A stretch of 64,000 nt of DNA from Atherix ibis (taxonomy: Eukaryota > Arthropoda > Insecta > Diptera > Athericidae): the NCBI GenBank assembly GCA_958298945.1, contig OY282607.1, positions 90,713,270 to 90,777,269 on the forward strand. Direction: 5' to 3'. Below are positions 60,971-64,000 of the stretch, one piece after another. Below the pieces are notes generated by a model. It was not told the DNA's origin and ran no database searches. It saw only the letters and a program-made list of their open reading frames with translations. Each line of letters opens with the position of its first letter. The first letter of the stretch is position 1. The translations under genes were made by a program, and so were the position numbers.

Positions 60971-63714
60971 ATAGTGAAATAAAAATTTCATCAAAATCTT
61001 TATAATAATAATAATTTATTTAATTATACTTTCCGAAACGCCAATTGGATAACAACTTATTTTGTATTTTTTTTTTTGCTTTTCTAACAACAAAAAAATA
61101 CCAGTTTTCTATAAAATGTTTTATGTTTTTCCTCTCCCATTCCCCCCTCCTTGCTACAATTTAATTTTTGCGGTGGCTTTTTTTTTCTAAATCAAATTAA
61201 TTTAAAACAAAAATTTTTCAAAAAAAATATTGTAGAAAAAAAAAGTGCTGATAAATACAAAAATTATCACTTGACTTTGTTCATCTAAAAATAATTAATT
61301 AACTATTAAAAAAAAATGCTATTTTTGTGTGTGTGTGTGTGTGTGTGATTATTAAGAATACTTAATTTCTTAAGTTGATTATTAAGAATACTTTGTTGCT
61401 ATTAAGAAATTGATAATTGCCACCGCCACCAATCATTTGACTGTTTATGGTATTTGAGAATTTCTAAGAATTGATTACGAACAATTTTGATTTATTTTAA
61501 TTCTGTAGAAGTAATAATTTTCTATTTATTCACAACTTATGTACACAATCGTACGAAATTGGTGTCAATATCAATCTGATAAGACCCAAGAATAGCAACC
61601 CAGCCCAATTACCCCTTACCGACCGATTTGGGGGTATCACCAAAGTTTTGAATTTCTTTCAATAGAACTCAATAAATTAAGGTCATTATGTCAATAGATT
61701 TAGAACACAAACTAAATGCAAATAATCAAAAGAAAGAAAATTTCGAACAAAACAAATTGGGAAAAAATTATCTCCCATAAAACGTTAAGAAAAAAGGAGA
61801 TTTTTTTATGCAATCGATTCAGTTTTGTTCAAGTAGACTAAAAATTTCTGTCGTAACAACGAAACCACCTGCCCCCCCCCCCCCCCTTAAAAAAATCAAA
61901 TCAATTATTTTTTATAACCTTAATTTAAGATGAAAGAGAGAAAAATCTAAAAAAAAAAAGGTTAGCTGATCATTTTCGTTTTAAGCTTTAAAAGCTCAAA
62001 TTTTTTAAACAATATTTTTTTTTTTCTGGCGAAAAAGAAAATTGCTCCACAGGAGGAAGAAATGGAGATGCACACAAAAAAATTAAATGTTTCAAATGGA
62101 AACTGAACAAAACCTAAAAAAAAAAAAAAAAAAAACAGAAAAACCTAAAAAATAAATGACAAAAAAGCTCCGAAATCATTTTCAAATTGGTTGGAATCGT
62201 CAGTCACCCACCAGCCCCACTCAGACCGATACCATTCAGGAAAGAGATAGCCAGTGTCACAACCAGCCACCAAGCACCTCAGTCTCTGTCTACCCTCTGC
62301 AAGACCAATGAATCAAATTGAATGGCACAATTTGCCCCCCCAAGTCCCCCAAGTCATTCCCAAGCCTCAGTCTGCATAAGACCAATGAATCAAATTGAAT
62401 CGCACAGTATTTTTTCATTGAACAGCAAATTATCTCTTATCGTGGCGTTTATTAAAATAACAAATGAGGAGCTTTGGAGAAACTCCATCTAATACGGGAT
62501 CGATTTATGTGGCAAAAACACATACACACACCACCCCCATCCCACCATTCTGAATAGATTTTCGATTACATTGGATTGTGTGAAAATCATAAATATTCAA
62601 TTAAATCCAAAAGCGACAACGGACAACTGGAAAAGGAAGGATCAAGATTGGAGCAAATATGCTAATGACAATAATTTTCAATGTTGTTTTTGTAACTTGT
62701 TGTTATCAGTCGTTTTTGGAAGGAGGATGGGGGGTTATTTATTTTTTTTTTTCTTTTTTTCTTGTTCGTCTTCCGTGGGAGAAGGCAGAAATTATATTAT
62801 AGTGCACATGGTGAATGGTCGGGTGTTTAGGGGGGGGGGAAGGGGGGGTTGGTAAAAGGGTGTAAAATTTCCATATATTTATTGATATAATAATTGTTAA
62901 TACTATTGATATTAGGTTTTTGGAGCTTCTTTTTGTCTGTGAGCTTTTTGTTTGCTGCTCCCCACTTTCTTCAGGTAATATTTTATCAAAATTCGAAAAG
63001 TTATAAATTTCAATAACGATTCGATTGATTTTTATTTATTTGCTGCCTTGGGGGGGGGGAAGGGGGGGGGGGAGAATGCTCATTCGGTCGTGAGGGCTTA
63101 GCCTAAGCTCAAGGTCATAAATCAAGATTTGTTGTCACTGTTCGCGCTCGGCAAGAAATTTACAGACCACTGATTTTAATAATGATCAGGTAATTTTGAT
63201 CGTTAGTTGTTATATGGTCGATTATTAGTTTTATTTATGAGGCGATAAGTTTTTACCTTTCGAATGGACGTAAATCGTTTTCGAAAATATTTCGTGGTAG
63301 TTTTTTCTCTTCTCTCACTTGTCTTCTAATGTTTGTTTGGGTTTCTATCTTCTTCATCTTTTCTGGCTTTTGTACAAAAAGAATTTGAAAGAATTTTTTC
63401 TAAATTGTTTGTTGATTGATTGTTGAGTATTCTTTTTTTTTGTTTTTCACCTTAGTTTGAAGTGGAATTTAAACAATTTCAATCGAATTTTTTTTCTTTG
63501 TATATTTCTTGCATGAAACGTAAGTTTTTTTTGCCACCAATTAATAAAAAAAAAAAAACTCATCTGATAAGCGGCATTTGCCATTTACCAATTAGAAATT
63601 GGCAACAACAAAATAAAAACTTCATAATAAAAAATTTGTTAATTAATAATTTTTAAATGAAAAAGTCAAATGATAATTTTAGAATTTATCAGCAAATTAC
63701 CTTTTTTCCGTTGC
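60971..63714. other. No recognised gene; simple repeats and G/C tracts
   Basis: Contains a (TG)11 run at 61326-61347, a run of fifteen C at 61872-61886, G runs at 62830-62839, 63050-63059 and 63062-63072, and a long A run near 62110-62130. A direct repeat is listed separately. The frame at 62571-62855 ends in Gly codons from the G runs and is not convincing. Confidence 0.5.
62268..62410. repeat. Direct repeat with ~77-bp offset
   Basis: AGACCAATGAATCAAATTGA followed by ATGGCACA (about 62301) recurs with one change at about 62378, and CCTCAGTCT precedes each copy. This is a small local duplication of less AT-rich sequence. Confidence 0.8.
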
Positions 63715-64000
63715 ATCATAGTTGAAATTTGAATCAACCAAAACCACTTCTTTACGCCTAAAATAATGTTAACAATTTCACAATTACCGGGCTATCCGTT
63801 TCCTGTTTCGGGATAGCTTTAGCTTAGTTCAATGTTTGCCATTTGACATAATTCGAATTGTAAAAATTTGCTCTTAATGTGTGTTGATTCTGTCGTAGCA
63901 ATTCTTTGCGATTTATGGGGAAATTATGTTCTTCAGCGATGATGTTGATTTCTTGGGGCTCTGAAAACCCACAAGTGACTGTGGAGAAGTCATTGTATCC
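63715..64000 (+). mobile_element. rosa-like (DD41D) relic R9, truncated by window edge
   Basis: The sequence from about 63825 parallels R8: AGTTCAATGTTTGCCATTTG, CATAATTCGAATTGTAAAAA, then a GCGATGATGTTGATTTCTTG block and W-G-S-E-N-P-Q-V-T-V-E-K-S-L-Y at the very end. The outer palindrome is not recognisable. R8 and R9 share an internal deletion of about 37 bp, so they belong to one subfamily. The rest of the copy lies beyond the window. Confidence 0.75.

Overview
The window looks like AT-rich, intron- or intergenic-scale nuclear DNA of an insect, most likely a fly. The grounds are long A/T tracts, a splice-bounded Asn-rich coding exon, an intact mariner (DD34D) transposon, and nine decayed copies of a second Tc1/mariner-type element whose motifs fit the DD41D (rosa) group. 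The species and host gene cannot be named from this sequence. No bacterial operon, CRISPR array, rRNA or convincing tRNA was seen.

Protein coding content is very small. There is one convincing host exon (16008-16265, + strand, phase 0-0 as read, product not recognised), one intact transposase gene (42739-43791, + strand), and two weak candidate exons (24327-24506 and 40836-41010). Two regions less AT-rich than their surroundings (13370-14260 and 27140-27960) may hold promoter or untranslated sequence, but nothing in them is decisive.

Layout. 1-475: first rosa-like relic. 3085-3240: possible LINE scrap. 3640-4600 and 8690-10860: degenerate short-period arrays. 11860-13120: about 335-bp tandem repeats with internal inverted repeats. 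14890-15660: rosa-like relic, followed by a hairpin and the host exon. 16472-19690: highly homogeneous 357/372-bp satellite of nine units. 21050-23430: degenerate 'GGACCTCAAAAATAA' minisatellite. 25600-26880: array built around ACACGCTTGGCTCGGGT. 27925-28712 and 33975-34828: two copies of a duplicated segment carrying a strong hairpin. 28970-29440 and 30740-31830: rosa-like relics, the second with a four-fold repeated end. 36880-39620: roughly 320-460-bp array. 42564-43856: mariner, followed by a perfect 31-bp-arm hairpin. 44010-44740 and 46755-48330: rosa-like relics, the second with a 51-bp minisatellite grown out of the transposase sequence. 50160-51323 and 53800-55850: two blocks of one ~300-bp array, with a LINE fragment next to the first block. 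57540-58340, 60090-60970 and 63715-64000: rosa-like relics on the opposite strand.

The main biology is repeat dynamics: relic transposons whose ends or interiors were turned into tandem repeats, several unrelated satellites, and short motifs (TTTGACAGCTGTCAAA and AGATGGCGTT) that persist while their surroundings decay. I found no multi-gene system. The features most worth testing are the intact mariner with its neighbouring palindrome, the transposon-derived 51-bp minisatellite, the conserved hairpin in the duplicated segment, and the satellite just downstream of the host exon.
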